Source of the DNA: Heligmosomoides polygyrus polygyrus
Lineage: Eukaryota > Nematoda > Chromadorea > Rhabditida > Heligmosomidae
NCBI GenBank assembly: GCA_947396885.1
Contig: OX377204.1
Coordinates: 41,625,975-41,689,974, forward strand
Direction: 5' to 3'
DNA: 64,000 bases
A model generated the notes under the pieces. It did not search any database. It saw only the letters and a list, made by a program, of their open reading frames with translations, and had not been told where the DNA came from. A program made the position numbers and the translations under genes. The first letter of the stretch is position 1. Every line of letters begins with the position of its first letter. Of this stretch, positions 10,148-21,429 are shown one piece after another.

Positions 10148-11088
10148 TTAAGTTGGAAAAAAGTCTCTTCACACTTCGCCGTCCTTGTAAACACACCAGC
10201 CAATATTGATAGCTGATTTCGTAATCCTATCACACTTGTCTACCGTCCGCACGAGGACACAGGTCGAGACCCTTCTTGTACTTCGTTATCTATCCAATCT
10301 TCGCGGCTCAACGCCAGATCTACCTCATGGCCATTTTCGGCACGGCATTCTTCATGAATGCATTAGAGGATCTACAGTACGTTAGGCAGCCGACTAAAAC
10401 CATATGTATGGCTTGGGATCTACTACTATTGGATACTATCTACTTGGATACTATCTAAAGTTTGGGATCTACTACTCATAGCGCCTGTTATGAGTGGTTC
10501 GGAAAGTTTTTGAAGGGAATCATTCACTAGAGGACAAAGCAAGGCCAGAAAGGCCAACTGAAATGGACGACACTGAACTACTCCATCTCCTTCGCACCGA
10601 TAGTAGGCAGACGACACGTCAACTGGCAGAGAAGCTCGAAGTGTCTTATAGGATAGTGGGAATCCATCTGAAGGGTCTTGGCTTTGCATAGAAATTTGGA
10701 GCTTGGATTCCACATGCCCTGTCAGACATTCGGTGCAAAACCACATCTTGCAGGACTCACAAGAGAAACAATAAAGGAGCTGGGCTGGGAGGTAATGCCA
10801 CATCCATCGTATAGCGCTCACCTCGCCGCTATCAACTACCATCTCTTCCGTGCTCTTATGCAAGAAATTGGAGAGAAATATTTTGAAACGAATGAAGATC
10901 TTAAAAATTGGATTCAGCAATTATACGACTCCGGAACTGCAGTCCTTTAAGCGAGAGGAGTTAGGAAAGTACCCAGTCTTTGGAGAAGTGTAGTGGAACA
11001 AAATGTAATTTATCTCAATTGATCTGACATTGTAGACGCGAAGTAATAAATCTTTGAAAAAAATGAAAAGACTTTTTTCCAACCTACA
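10148..11088 (+). mobile_element. Mariner-type transposon, internally deleted
   Basis: Terminal inverted repeats share GTTGGAAAAAAGTCT (10152-10166 and inverted near 11070-11084), flanked by TA. The plus-strand frames carry the transposase N-terminus (YEWFGKF, HSLEDKARPERP, RQTTRQLAEKL) and C-terminus (LGWEVMPHPSYSAHLA, YHLFRAL, GEKYFETNEDLKNWI). The middle, including the first two catalytic Asp motifs, is missing after FGAWIPHAL, and a stop and a frame change are present. It cannot encode an active enzyme but keeps ends that could be mobilised in trans. Confidence 0.8.
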
Positions 11089-11489
11089 TAATACCTGAGT
11101 TTTTTAGAATACTCTGTATTTTTGCATGTCTAGTGTGTTCTCACGATTTGAACTTTAATTGAAGCCCGAATCAATCAAATTGGCTCTTTTGAGAAGAAAT
11201 TATATCAAGCATTCAAGCGAAACACAATCAGTCGAGTGTAAAATACAAGATTTCAGGCGAATGCATGACGCATTCCATGCCGTTCGTGTTCCAGAAAATT
11301 TCTATTTTCGTAAGCATTCATACGAGCCGTTTTTTACAAATGTTTTTGCTGCAGCGTTTGCAGGTGTAAAACTCCATGCAGACAGGAATTTAGCTATCAA
11401 TCGAATAAATATCGCGAAGTTTCGGACGGGGCATGGCGCGATATTGTCCTGGTAACAAAAATTAGCCGATTTCCTGATTTTTTTAACTT

Positions 11490-11810
11490 TAAGCTTTAAA
11501 TCTATCTTTTTCTAATTTAAATTTTTTAATCGTCAAAATAAAATTTTTTCAAAATTTCAAACTATGTGTTCTCCCACTGTGAAGTGAATTAATACTTCGA
11601 AGAAAGTTTAACTAAAACTTCCCTTAACGAAAAATTATTCTAACTTTTTTGGAGAGTCTATAGATTAATGTAGAAGAAGCTCATTTGAATTTGGAAGACT
11701 GCATTTCGATTTTAATAGTCTTAGGCTAGCTTTGAAGAGGGCCCAATTTTATGTGAAAGGTGTCCAATTTGTTTGAAAAGTGTCCAATCGACGCGAGGAT
11801 GGTATATTTG
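11490..11810 (+). repeat. Degenerate 21-nt-module repeat, copy R3
   Basis: AT-rich first part, then TTTTTTGGAGAGTCTATAG, GAAGCTCATTTGAATTTGG, AAGACTGCATTTCGATTTT and GTGTCCAATTTGTTTGAAAA. It lies about 200 bp before copy R4 in the same direction. Confidence 0.5.
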
Positions 11811-11914
11811 CATTTTTATAGCTATTCTTGTTGCACCGTTCAGATCCGTGTAACCAAACGCAAACAGGTTGGTTACTCGGTTGAGTCAGATTGCACAACA
11901 AACAATAACAACAA

Positions 11915-11955
11915 CTCAGAGCGTTCACTGGGCCCTCATTAGAGATCCTCCCGAA
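11915..11955 (+). repeat. Conserved ~40-bp word, second copy
   Basis: Matches the minus strand of 7640-7690. Here it lies between repeat copies R3 and R4. Confidence 0.45.
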
Positions 11956-11999
11956 AATAGTCTAGTGCATTGCCCGATCTCTTATTCTAGTACGGGAAA

Positions 12000-12320
12000 G
12001 AGTGCAAATTTCCTGCATTCTAAAACAAGTTTTAATACTCTATCCATCTCTAAAAACCAACCTTTGAAAATTTTTAAACAGTCTAATCACTTATTGAGGT
12101 AGATGAATTTAAGAATTAAAAAAAGTTATACTGAATTTCCCTTAAACGGAAAATATTTTAAACTTGATGAAGAGACTCCAGCTTAATCTGAAAGGCATCT
12201 TTTTGATTTGAAAAATGTTCATTTTGATTTTAAAAGGGTCATCCTTGCTTAGAGAAGTGTCCAGGTTGATTTACGAAGCGTTCAGTTTGACGTGGAAAAG
12301 GCACAAAACATCATTCAAGC
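12000..12320 (+). repeat. Degenerate 21-nt-module repeat, copy R4
   Basis: The clearest copy. After ACAAGTTTTAATACTC and GAAGAGACTCCAGCTTAAT come modules GGCATCTTTTTGATTTG, AAAAATGTTCATTTTGATTT, GGGTCATCCTTGCTTAG, AGAAGTGTCCAGGTTGATTT and GCGTTCAGTTTGACGTGG, with a period of about 20-22 nt. Confidence 0.55.
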
Positions 12321-12640
12321 TGGAAAATATCGGCAACAGCAATGCCAGTGCATGAAATGTTATGTTAATGGCTAAGAAGCGTAAGGCTTGTAAAAGGCAT
12401 TGCTCTTTGAGCACACCCTTGGTGAGCATAGAATGGTAATGACTACGGTGTAAGGTGCAGAATTCTGACCCCTGTGGTAGAAGTGTCCACAGAAAAAGCC
12501 GTTATAGTCGTTATGGATTCAAACCAAGAATCTAGCGATGAACACCCGGAAGGACGGCCTGCCCGTTTCAAGTGAATTTCTTCCTTTGCTGTACATTTCG
12601 AGCTCCAGTAGAACAGTTGGCGATCTGAATGCCGAAGATT
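12321..12640. other. Unassigned sequence
   Basis: No gene or repeat recognised. Confidence 0.35.
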
Positions 12641-12930
12641 TCTTTCTTCTACGATAATTGCCCGGTATCGCTCAACCTCAAACCCTAGCTAGCCAGCAGA
12701 CGACGGCGCGACTAGACCTCAGCGGTGGTGAATTCAGGCGTAGGCTATCCTTTTCGTGCAGGTTTCGAGTGAGTAATGTAGGAAACGCAAGATCGCCTTG
12801 GGCGTTTAGTCGAGTAGGCTGTACGTTATTTTTTTTAAATCAAAGCCCTTGCACATGATTAGATCTCTGAAGAAGACGGTTCAATCGAAACGTCAGGCCA
12901 AAATAAATATCCACCTCCAACACGGCCCTT
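12641..12930 (+). mobile_element. Possible Penelope-like terminal fragment
   Basis: Contains CTGAAGAAGACGG followed by TTCAATCGAAACG at 12867-12892, the same CTGAAGA-stem-GAAAC hairpin motif seen at both edges of the 8.4-9.0 kb Penelope-like remnant. No reverse transcriptase text is visible, so the class is inferred from the motif alone. Start is arbitrary. Confidence 0.3.
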
Positions 12931-13249
12931 TGGCACACTACATACTAACATATGAAGCAAAAGTAGCAGCGTTTTTCAGCACACTTGCGAGAACGAGCGA
13001 GCTGGATAAAGAAGGCGGCAGATGGCATTACATGCGATCTGACTCGCTCCCTAACCAAGTTTGGCACAGAAGCACAACAAAGATCTTCCTCGCAAAATAT
13101 TGACGGCCACTAACTCTGCACAAACTTGGCAAACTTCGAATTAGAGCATTTTTATGCACTACAAGTGAGTGTAAAGGAATCATATTGACGAAGATTGAAT
13201 TCCTGTGTTTTTATGCAGGCTACATAACGGCAGAAATACTTATTACTCA
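12931..13249. other. Unassigned sequence
   Basis: No gene or repeat recognised. Confidence 0.3.
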
Positions 13250-13407
13250 GGGACCGGATTCATGAACGACTTACAGCAATTTAACGGAGAAAATACAGCG
13301 GAGCTCCCTATAACGCTGCCACTTGATACTTGATAAGCCGCGCTGTCAGGGGTTTCGGCTGTATTTTCTCTGTTAAATTGCTGTAAGTTGTTGATGAATC
13401 GGGTCCC
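13250..13407. mobile_element. 158-bp inverted-repeat element (MITE-like)
   Basis: Arms of about 48 bp, starting GGGACCGGATTCATGAAC on the left and, inverted, GGGACCCGATTCATCAAC on the right. They stay paired through TTACAGCAATTTAAC and GAGAAAATACAGC, with ~60 bp between. No clear target duplication. The terminal GGNCCGNATTCAT word recurs at 50.6, 58.9 and 63.3 kb. Confidence 0.7.
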
Positions 13408-15189
13408 AGGTGGCTATTCAAATCAAGCTTGATTGAAAACCTAGCCTACTGCAGAACCAAGTAGTTTTTGTCGTTGAACTAAACCTAATGTTAACCTAAT
13501 GTTATCAAGGGTAGAAGAAGAAGCGTTAGGTTTAGGTCTGGATAATTTTCCACCAATTTCGTTGATGGGAAATGCTGCTGCTTGCGCACCGCGGGTCGAC
13601 AGGACCGAAACGCGGCTCATGGCAGTGTTGGCACTCCCTGCCCACTCTGCCATGAGCAGAGGCGGTTAGATTCCTACTCTGGGAAGTCTCTCAAAAGAGA
13701 CAATAGCGTGATAACAATCTCAATGGCGTAAAGCGCAATCTCAGTGGACAGCTCATACATTTTTTACGATTCACATCGCAGAACGTCTTACCACCCCCTC
13801 AGAACAACGAAGCGTTCTAATATGCCTCGTGCAAGCCGTTTAAGCCAATTTTCCAATTTTGTAAATTCATGCGGAATTTTGTAAATTCAACCATTCGAAA
13901 CTTCTTATTCTACTGTGTTCGCACGCTTCCTCAAATCTATGTAGAAGGCATGAGGCAGAATGATGCGGATGAACAGTGGCATAGTCCTCGTGTTCAAACA
14001 GGGATGGACGTTTGCTTCGGCTACCAAGGGATCAAACAAATATCGAAATAAAGGTCCGCAACAAGCTGATTGGCGGAACCTGAAGAGCGTCGTTGCAAGC
14101 TCCTAGGAGCACATCCGCTTCATGCCAAACAAGACCACTGCAGAAGTTACCCTTGCTGCTCAGATGGCATATGAGAGGTATCGAGAAGAGCAACGCGCAC
14201 ACCACCTGTTAGTTCCGGTATACAGAAAACAGTAAACAACAGTCGCCGATCATGAACGAAAAGCTCTGAGTCTGTCCGTCTTCACTTGACAGCAGAGAGA
14301 GGCATTTGAAGGGAAAGTCATCTAGGAGTATTCTGAACATTCTGGTGGCTGATATCAAGAATGAGCTGTGACATGTCCTTCTGAATCATACTGTAATAAA
14401 ACGGCAATTCACAGGCTCTAAATAATTAAATGATGGGCTCAGTGTGCCGTGCAGTGGGCGCAACTGGAGGATTTCCCATGCCTCGGATGCGACTCAGACG
14501 TGTAGGCGTGGGCGCCTGTCAGGGTTAGGATATCTGTAGCCTAGCTAAGGTGAAGAGAGCCTACTGGGCTCCTTTGTGAAAAGCTGTGCTGGAGAGCACC
14601 TAAGGGTGAGCCTGATAAACAAGCTGATATTGTGAAATGAAGACGGTGGAGGAAGCAAGCGAATGAACTCCATAGGAGAATGCGAGAAAAGTGTTAAGCG
14701 CAGCGATATGGATACCACCCATCCAGTTAGTGTCAAAGGAAAAGCGCCTGAGACGGCATGAGGACATTCAAAGAAGACCAGCGGCCTCCCTCTGCAAAAA
14801 TTTTGTGCGTCCAAGTGAACCATCGAGGAAGCGTCAAATAAAGGAAAGCAGAGGTACGACGAAAGCAACAGACATGAGAGTTGGCACCGCTTAGCTAATG
14901 TGCCGCTCTGGTGCTCCATGAGAGCCTTAAGATGGATTTCAACGAGATGATGTTGAAACCAGCTAGCTCTGCACGTAAAACCACATGACCTACGAACTAT
15001 GCGTCACATCTCCTCAACGACCATAGTTATATTGTGTGCAACAGAATTCCAGGATGCGGGCAGACCTTTCCCAGAAACTGCATTGTGGCATAAGTGCGCC
15101 CAGCTGATAAGAGCGTTTGTTGCATTGCAAGTGGTCGTCAAAGTGACAGCGTTCTCAAACTGTAGCCGAGCTATACCCATCAGATGTTC
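13408..15189. other. Unassigned sequence
   Basis: Read on both strands; frames up to about 124 codons (14545-14919 minus) with no motif. No supported gene. Confidence 0.35.
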
Positions 15190-15530
15190 GTCCTTAGGCC
15201 TCGTGCATACTTCCCGTCGCCGCGATTGAATCGCGGCGATGAGTTTTGCAGAGCGACGCGAAAGAATTTGAATTTCTCTGTGCTCATCGCATCGCCCATC
15301 GCTCTGCAAGGGAGCGCGACGGCGATCCGTCCAGGATCAACGCTAAACACCGCGCGCGGCGCGAAAAAGTATGCCATGCAGGGATGGGCGAAATTTCTGT
15401 TTTCTGTTTTCTGTTTTCTGATTTTCTGGCCATTTTTGACAAATTTTTTCTGTTTTCTGGGAAAATGGCCAAAAATTGGCCAGAAAACAGAAAACAGAGT
15501 TACGAACAAAATGTTATCACAGAAATCTAA
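15190..15530 (+). repeat. Short repeat with terminal palindrome and TTTTCTG tail
   Basis: Starts TTAGGCCTCGTGCATACTTC, then a perfect palindrome TCGCCGCGATT/AATCGCGGCGA at 15217-15239. It ends at GGGATGGGCGAAAT followed by (TTTTCTG)n that folds back on CAGAAAACAGAAAAC near 15482. A related copy lies at 21430-21797 in the opposite orientation. No coding content. Confidence 0.5.
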
Positions 15531-15971
15531 TGAAAGGAATTCAAAAAGTATTATAGAATAGTGAGCTTCATTCCACAATAGTATTTCTAGAGCATCTTAA
15601 ATGGAAAGCATGTGGCGTTTTTGGATGTGCTCGTGTAGTAATTGCGCCGCATACTCATGAACTATCACTAAAATTTTTATATTAAAACTTTAAAACTAGT
15701 ATTCTGAGGGCATTAAGTTATGTACTAACTAACCACTTGTCCTAGAGTTACTGTGGGTAGGGTTATTCTCCACCTCCGGTTTAAAAATTGATCACTGTTA
15801 GTCGGTCATCCCCAATATCGCTTTCTGCGGAGCCTTCGTCGAAGCTGCTTTTCTAACTATGAAGATTCCTCCTTGGTGTCACAAATTAGTAAGAGACGGA
15901 AAAGTTTTAGTTACCTTCGATTTCGCTGCTGCAATGATACAGTACTGATACACGAAATTTCTCATTTATCA
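15531..15971. other. Unassigned sequence
   Basis: No gene or repeat recognised. Confidence 0.35.
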
Positions 15972-17231
15972 CTTATATCATCTGTCGTCCCATTGATCAT
16001 CGAGTTGTTCAAGCGGGCACTAGCAGCGTCTCAACACGTCCATGCCACGTGCCAGGGTATCTAAAGAATCCTTTTCGCACGAGGGACACGAAGAGCGTCA
16101 TAGTGTTTATTCAGGGCTTTGACGAAGTCCGACCAACGCGTAGTGGGCATCCTGGTGTTCTCTTGACATCCCGTGGAGTCTAGTCGGTGATGGCTCTCGT
16201 CCACTCGGTGCCTGCGAAGCGCATTACGTGGCCCGCCTAATTTTCGACGACTTGGCCTATGCGACAGCGTCCCTGATCTTCGAACGTCGGCGAAGCTCGG
16301 AAGGCTCGAGGCCTTCTCTCACTTGCGTGAGTCGTATCACTCCGAGCATTGTCCTCTCGATTCCACGCTGCTTGACGCTAATCGCGTGTTCATCCTGCTT
16401 TCGTAGAGCCCAGGTCTCTGATGCGTCTTTTAGGGCAGGAAGAACAGTGAAGTCGAAAAGGTGGGTACGGAACCCGACGTTCTGCGTCTTCTCCACGACT
16501 CTCTTGACAGCTCCTCAAGCCGCTCGCATCCTCCTTCCCAGCTCCGGCGCTAGTTAGTTGGTCATGTTGACTTCACGACCCAGATACACGTATCTGGAGC
16601 ATTCGAAGATGTTCGTTCCATTGAGTGAGAGTGGGGCGTCAGAAACTTGTCCGTTCCTCATGAACATCGTCTTCGTAAGATGCAGCTGCAGTCCAATGTT
16701 CCACATACACGATCGTAGCCAGCAAGCATTTGCTCTGCCTGGCTAGCGCTCGGTGTTAGATGGTGTACGTGCCGTCTGTCGTCTTTCACTCTCATGTCTT
16801 CCCATTCTAGTTGTCGAATGACGTTTTGAAGGGTGGCGCAGAAGAGAACCGGGCATATAGTACCCTCTCATCGAACTTCTCTGTTCACTTTGGCAACGAC
16901 GTTGTTGTAGAATGGCGAGATATTTGTTGTGAATCCACTCTGCAGCTCTCGAAGGACTCTGATGTACACAGTAGGAACGCCCTGAACGAGCAGGACTTCA
17001 ACGACCGCTTCAGTTTCGACAGAGTCGAATGCCTTCTTCAGGTGAACGTGCAGCGGCAGCTTGTACTCTCGCGACACTTCGATAAGCTTCGTAATGATGT
17101 GTATGTGGTCGACTGTACTGAATCCTCTCTGAAATCCTGCTTGTTCACATGACTGTACTTCATCTAGCGTTCTGCCAATCCTATTCAGGAATACTCGAGT
17201 TAACAGCTTATAGACTACGTACATCAGGCAG
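15972..17231 (-). mobile_element. Old RTE retrotransposon copy, part 1 (host of nested insertion)
   Basis: The minus strand encodes a decayed version of the reverse transcriptase and C-terminus of the neighbouring intact RTE: VYKLLTRVFLNRIGRTLDE, EQAGFQRGFSTVDHIH, then LKKAFDSVE, and later [18 protein letters not shown]. Frameshifts and stops are numerous. Its 3' end (GACGACAGATGATAT on minus, near 15972) matches the 3' end of the intact copy. It is interrupted at 17220-17231 by the full-length RTE and resumes at 20660. Confidence 0.9.
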
Positions 17232-17241
17232 CCACGGATCT

Positions 17242-17280
17242 CCCTCGATAGAGAGCCTTCGGGCTCTCTTGTTAAGAGGG
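17242..17280 (+). promoter_or_regulatory. UUCG-capped stem-loop at the RTE 5' end
   Basis: GAGAGCC (17251-17257) pairs with GGCTCTC (17262-17268) around a TTCG tetraloop. CCCTC (17242-17246) pairs with GAGGG (17276-17280) outside it. A structured RNA start is expected in RTE-type elements, some of which carry 5' self-cleaving ribozymes. A full ribozyme fold could not be shown here. Confidence 0.45.
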
Positions 17281-17734
17281 ATCTCGGGCCGCTTGTCGCA
17301 GGGCCACGTGGCGCGTCCCCGGGTGGTGGATAGGGGAATTAAACGCGAACCAAATGCGACCGTGTACTGCCCAGAGACGCAGGTGGGATGCAGGGGATGG
17401 ACTCCTTGCTCCTGCTGTGTCGGGTCGACGCGTTCCTTGTGCGTGGGAGCGGCATGTTCGTGCACAGTGTGCGTGGATGTGTCCGTGACTGTGCGGATTG
17501 TAACTGTGTCGGCTCGGCCAAAAGCTTGCACTCGGTAGACTGGGAGTACATGTAAGGCGATTCGAGGCCGCCTTAAGTCTCGCCCCGTCCCTTCGGGCAG
17601 TCTGGCTGGCTGCCCGGAGTACCCCGCCCGCACGACAGAGCCTGACTAGCTACCCGTGTTGTATTCCAGTCAAACACAGCAGCACTAAAGGGCCTCATTC
17701 CCCTGACCCCGAAAGAGCCCCCATTTCTGCAGCG

Positions 17735-20650
17735 ATGGGAAGGACGAGTACGGAGAGGCTGCTAAAATCTCAGGGCCTAACCAGGCTGCGCAAACTGAGA
17801 AGGACTAGGATGACGATCTGTACTTACAACGCCCGCACGCTTGCGTCGGAAGCATCCGTCGAGGACCTGATGATGCAAGCCAGGAAGATCAAGTACGACG
17901 TCATCGGACTGACCGAGACGAGAAGACACCACCCCCTACACGCCGCCTACGACTCCGGAGAAGAACTGTTCCTCGGAACATGCGACAGCAGGGGAGTAGG
18001 CGGCGTTGGTGTCCTCGTCAACACGCACTTGGCCATGAACATCGATTCGTACGAGTCTCTGACAAGCCGAATCGGACGTCTGCGACTGAAGCGATGTGGC
18101 TCCGTGCCAGCCTTGACTGTGTTCGTCGCGTATGCCCCAACATCCGACTACGACGACGAAGACCTCGAGGCCTTCTACGTGGAGCTGGAGAAGTTCTATA
18201 AGGAAGATCACACCTTCTACAAGGTGATCGTCGGCGACTTCAACGCCAAGATCGGGCCACGAAGGTCGCCGGAAGAACTTCACATCGGAACCCACGGTTT
18301 GGAGTGGAACGAGCAAGGTGAAAGGCTGTCTGAGTTTATCATGTCGATCAAGACCATCCATGGAAACTCGCAGTTCCAGAAGCCTCCCTCCCTACGATGG
18401 ACCTGGGAATCCCCCGGTGGCCAGTTCCACAACGAGATCGACCACATCATCTTCAATCGCAAGTATTGCCTGACCGATGTCTCCGTTGTCCCCAAGTTCT
18501 ACACGGGATCGGACCACCGCCTCCTTCGCGCGAGGTTCCGCTTTTCGCGTCAAGGAGAGAAGGCCGCGAAGTTCAAGAAGAGGAATCCCAGAACGACCAT
18601 CAACTGGGATCTCTACACCTCTCTTGTCGGCCTTTGGGAAGATGCCGTCATGGACAACGTCGACGAGGAATACGACCGCTTCGTGCACCATCTCCACGAT
18701 AGTGCTAAGGGAGCCGAGAGCTTGAAGACCACCAAGAGACGCCTGTCTCCGGAAACTCTCGAGCTGATACGCCAGCGTGGAGCAGCACGAGCGTCAGGCA
18801 ACTACCAACTAACGTCCGAGCTTGCAAAGCTATGCAGAGCGGCGATAAAGGAAGATCTCAAGGAGAGAAGGGCGGAAGTGTTGGCTGAAGCAGCAGAGGC
18901 AGGGCTGAGCATCCGTAATGCCCGCCGGAACTTCGCCAACTTCAAGACCAAGATGACCGCTCTCCGACGTCCTGACGGAACCATCACCTCTTCCAGAAGG
19001 ACCATGGAGAAAGTCATCCACGACTTCTACTCCGATCTCTTCGATAGCCACCTCCACCTGCCCCCATGCCATCTTCCGCAGGATGGATACGTCATTCCCT
19101 CTGTTCTCCCTTCCGAGATCCGACACGCCATCTCGTCGGTGAAGAAACGTACAGCACCCGGTTCTGACAGGATCAGAGCTGAACACCTGAAGAACCTCCC
19201 GCCAGCGCTCATCAACACCCTGGCGCGGCTCTTCACACGCTACCTGTCCGAATGCAAGGTTCCATCTCAGTGGAAGACCAGCAAGACCGTCTTGCTGTAC
19301 AAAAAGGGAGACGTGCACGACATTGGCAACTATCGCCCGATCTGCCTGTTGTCCGTAGTCTACAAGCTGTTCACCCGAGTCATCCTGAATAGGATTAGTA
19401 GAACGCTGGACGAAGGACAGCCATGCGAACAAGCAGGATTTCGGAGAGGATTCAGCACGATCGACCACATACACACCATTACGAAGCTCATCAAAGTGTC
19501 GCGAGAGTACAAGCTGCCGCTGTGCCTTACGTTCATTGACCTGAAGAAGGCATTCGACTCCGTCGAGACTGAAGCGGTCATGGAAGCCCTGCTCACCCAG
19601 GGCGTTCCTACTCAGTACATCAGAGTCCTTCGAGAGTTGTACAGTGGATTCTCGACCAAGATCTCACCATTCTACAACGACGTCGTCATTGACGTGAAGA
19701 GAGGGGTTCGACAAGGGGATACCATATCCCCGAAACTCTTCAGCGCCACCCTCGAAAACGTCATGCGCGAACTAGAATGGGAAGACATGGGAGTGAAGGT
19801 CGACGGCCGGCAACTGCACCATCTTCGCTTCGCTGACGACATCGTGCTCATAACCCCGAGCATCAGTCAGGCGGAACGAATGCTGGCCGACTTCGATCGT
19901 GTATGTGGAAGCGTTGGACTGCAGCTGAATCTTACGAAGACGATGTTCATGAAGAACGGATGGGTTTCTGATGCCCCATTCTCGCTCAACGGAACGAACA
20001 TCTCCGAATGCTCCAGCTATGTGTATCTGGGTCGCGAAGTCAACATGACCAACGACCTAGCACCAGAGCTGAGCAGAAGGAAACGAGCGGCTTGGGGAGC
20101 TTTCAAGAGCGTCGAAGAAGTCGTGAAGAAAACGAAGAACGTCCGACCCCGTGCCCAACTATTCGACTCCACTGTTCTTCCTGCCCTAACATACGCCTCA
20201 GAGACCTGGGCTATACGAAAGCAGGATGAACACGCGATCAGCGTCGCGCAGCGTGGAATCGAGAGGACGATGCTCGGAGTGACACGACTCACGCAAGTGA
20301 GAGAAGGCCTCCGGAGTTCCGAGCTTCGCCGACGTTCGAAGATCAGAGACGCTGTCGCATGGGCCAAGTCGTCGAAAATTAGGTGGGCCGGCCACGTAAT
20401 GCGATTCGCAGACACCCGCTGGACGAGAGCCGTCACAGATTGGATTCCGCGGGATGTCAAAAGAACACCAGGACGCCCACCAACGCGTTGGTCGGACTTC
20501 TTCGTGAAAGCCCTGAACGACCGATATGACGCTCTTCGTGTCCCTCGAGCGAGGAGGATCCATTGGACCACTCTGGCACGCGACAGGGACGAATGGAGAC
20601 GCTGCTGGCGCCCGCTCGAGCAAGTCGATGATCAACGGGACGACAGGTGA
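17735..20650 (+). CDS. RTE retrotransposon endonuclease-reverse transcriptase
   Basis: A single uninterrupted ORF of 971 residues, normal for the family. Residues ~26-265 form the apurinic-type endonuclease: TYNARTL (N32), GLTETRRH (catalytic E61), YAP near 133, GDFNAK (D168, N170), IDHI (D236) and SDHR (D260, H261). The reverse transcriptase spans ~455-760: [19 protein letters not shown] (D602), [14 protein letters not shown] and FADDI (D701, D702). The C-terminus has the RTE pattern [13 protein letters not shown] and [11 protein letters not shown]. It nicks target DNA and copies its own RNA in place. The ATG at 17735 is the first in frame; all catalytic residues are present, so activity is possible. 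Confidence 0.95.
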   Translation: MGRTSTERLLKSQGLTRLRKLRRTRMTICTYNARTLASEASVEDLMMQARKIKYDVIGLTETRRHHPLHAAYDSGEELFLGTCDSRGVGGVGVLVNTHLAMNIDSYESLTSRIGRLRLKRCGSVPALTVFVAYAPTSDYDDEDLEAFYVELEKFYKEDHTFYKVIVGDFNAKIGPRRSPEELHIGTHGLEWNEQGERLSEFIMSIKTIHGNSQFQKPPSLRWTWESPGGQFHNEIDHIIFNRKYCLTDVSVVPKFYTGSDHRLLRARFRFSRQGEKAAKFKKRNPRTTINWDLYTSLVGLWEDAVMDNVDEEYDRFVHHLHDSAKGAESLKTTKRRLSPETLELIRQRGAARASGNYQLTSELAKLCRAAIKEDLKERRAEVLAEAAEAGLSIRNARRNFANFKTKMTALRRPDGTITSSRRTMEKVIHDFYSDLFDSHLHLPPCHLPQDGYVIPSVLPSEIRHAISSVKKRTAPGSDRIRAEHLKNLPPALINTLARLFTRYLSECKVPSQWKTSKTVLLYKKGDVHDIGNYRPICLLSVVYKLFTRVILNRISRTLDEGQPCEQAGFRRGFSTIDHIHTITKLIKVSREYKLPLCLTFIDLKKAFDSVETEAVMEALLTQGVPTQYIRVLRELYSGFSTKISPFYNDVVIDVKRGVRQGDTISPKLFSATLENVMRELEWEDMGVKVDGRQLHHLRFADDIVLITPSISQAERMLADFDRVCGSVGLQLNLTKTMFMKNGWVSDAPFSLNGTNISECSSYVYLGREVNMTNDLAPELSRRKRAAWGAFKSVEEVVKKTKNVRPRAQLFDSTVLPALTYASETWAIRKQDEHAISVAQRGIERTMLGVTRLTQVREGLRSSELRRRSKIRDAVAWAKSSKIRWAGHVMRFADTRWTRAVTDWIPRDVKRTPGRPPTRWSDFFVKALNDRYDALRVPRARRIHWTTLARDRDEWRRCWRPLEQVDDQRDDR

Positions 20651-20671
20651 TACAGGTGATACATCAGGCAG

Positions 20672-20743
20672 ACCAGGCGATTGTTGCTAATGTTGTGCAC
20701 TCCTCTGTACAGCAAGGCGGTTCTGCTGGTCTTCCACTGAGAT
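20672..20743 (-). mobile_element. Old RTE copy, part 2 (resumes after nested insertion)
   Basis: On the minus strand this continues the reverse transcriptase of part 1: the region matching [14 protein letters not shown] of the intact copy (text TGCACTCCTCTGTACAGC on plus). Text on either side of the RTE joins without loss apart from the duplicated 12 bp. The old copy is cut off at about 20743. Confidence 0.85.
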
Positions 20744-21429
20744 TTAATATGATATATAGATATGAGATGAAATAATAATGTGATAAAGAGGGTATATGCT
20801 CGGTCTTCATTATATGGTGTCTACGCATTCAAAAAAACACCTTCACCTAAGATCTGTTGTGCTGACAGCCCCTTCAGTCAAAATCTCGCATTGTATTGTA
20901 AGGCATCAAGCCAGTGCACATCATCTTTAGTCGGCTAGGCAGTAACTAGGTGCTGTAAAGAGCATTGGTAAGTTGGCCTGAGAACTTTCAGTTACGCGGA
21001 AACTAGGCTACTACAAGGAAAGGTATGACCAAGAACGAAACGAACTAGGAATACAGATTCTAGCGGAGCCAGTAATACTCAACGAATCTCTGCACAGCTT
21101 TAGAGTATGTTGCGAGAGTGGTTCTACAAACTCAAGCAATTGAGTTGAAATATGGAAACAGTGATCACTGATTCATCGTGTTCGGTACTCTAAAAGTTTC
21201 TTACTAGTGGGACCATTATCTGATTGAGGCGTTCGCGGTGAAACGGGGCTGATGAGTAATGTTGTGTACTTCACGTGTCGAGATTCCCAGACCAGATTTA
21301 CAACTTGCTGATTGCAGTAGACTGGAATGTAGTAGAAATTTTTATAAACGCTTACAAAATAAAACGCTGGTCTACGACTACATTTCTAGTCATACAAAAG
21401 CATTTGCTTCTGGAAAAATGAATCTTTGG
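20744..21429. other. Unassigned sequence
   Basis: No gene or shared repeat recognised. Confidence 0.35.

Larger units (their letters stand above)
17232..20659 (+). mobile_element. Full-length RTE-clade non-LTR retrotransposon
   Basis: About 3.43 kb. It is bounded by a 12-bp direct duplication, TACATCAGGCAG, at 17220-17231 and 20660-20671. The 5' ~500 bp precede one long ORF (17735-20650); the 3' UTR is almost absent and ends in two copies of AGGTGATAC. The same 5' leader is present in the decayed copy at 29528. RTE elements have one ORF with an apurinic-type endonuclease, a reverse transcriptase and a short 3' end with simple repeats, exactly as here. The intact ORF and perfect duplication indicate recent insertion. 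Confidence 0.93.

Noticed and set aside
17208..17633. 141-codon minus-strand frame over the RTE leader
   Set aside because: It lies antisense in the conserved RTE 5' region and has no protein signature; the same leader in the second copy does not keep the frame.
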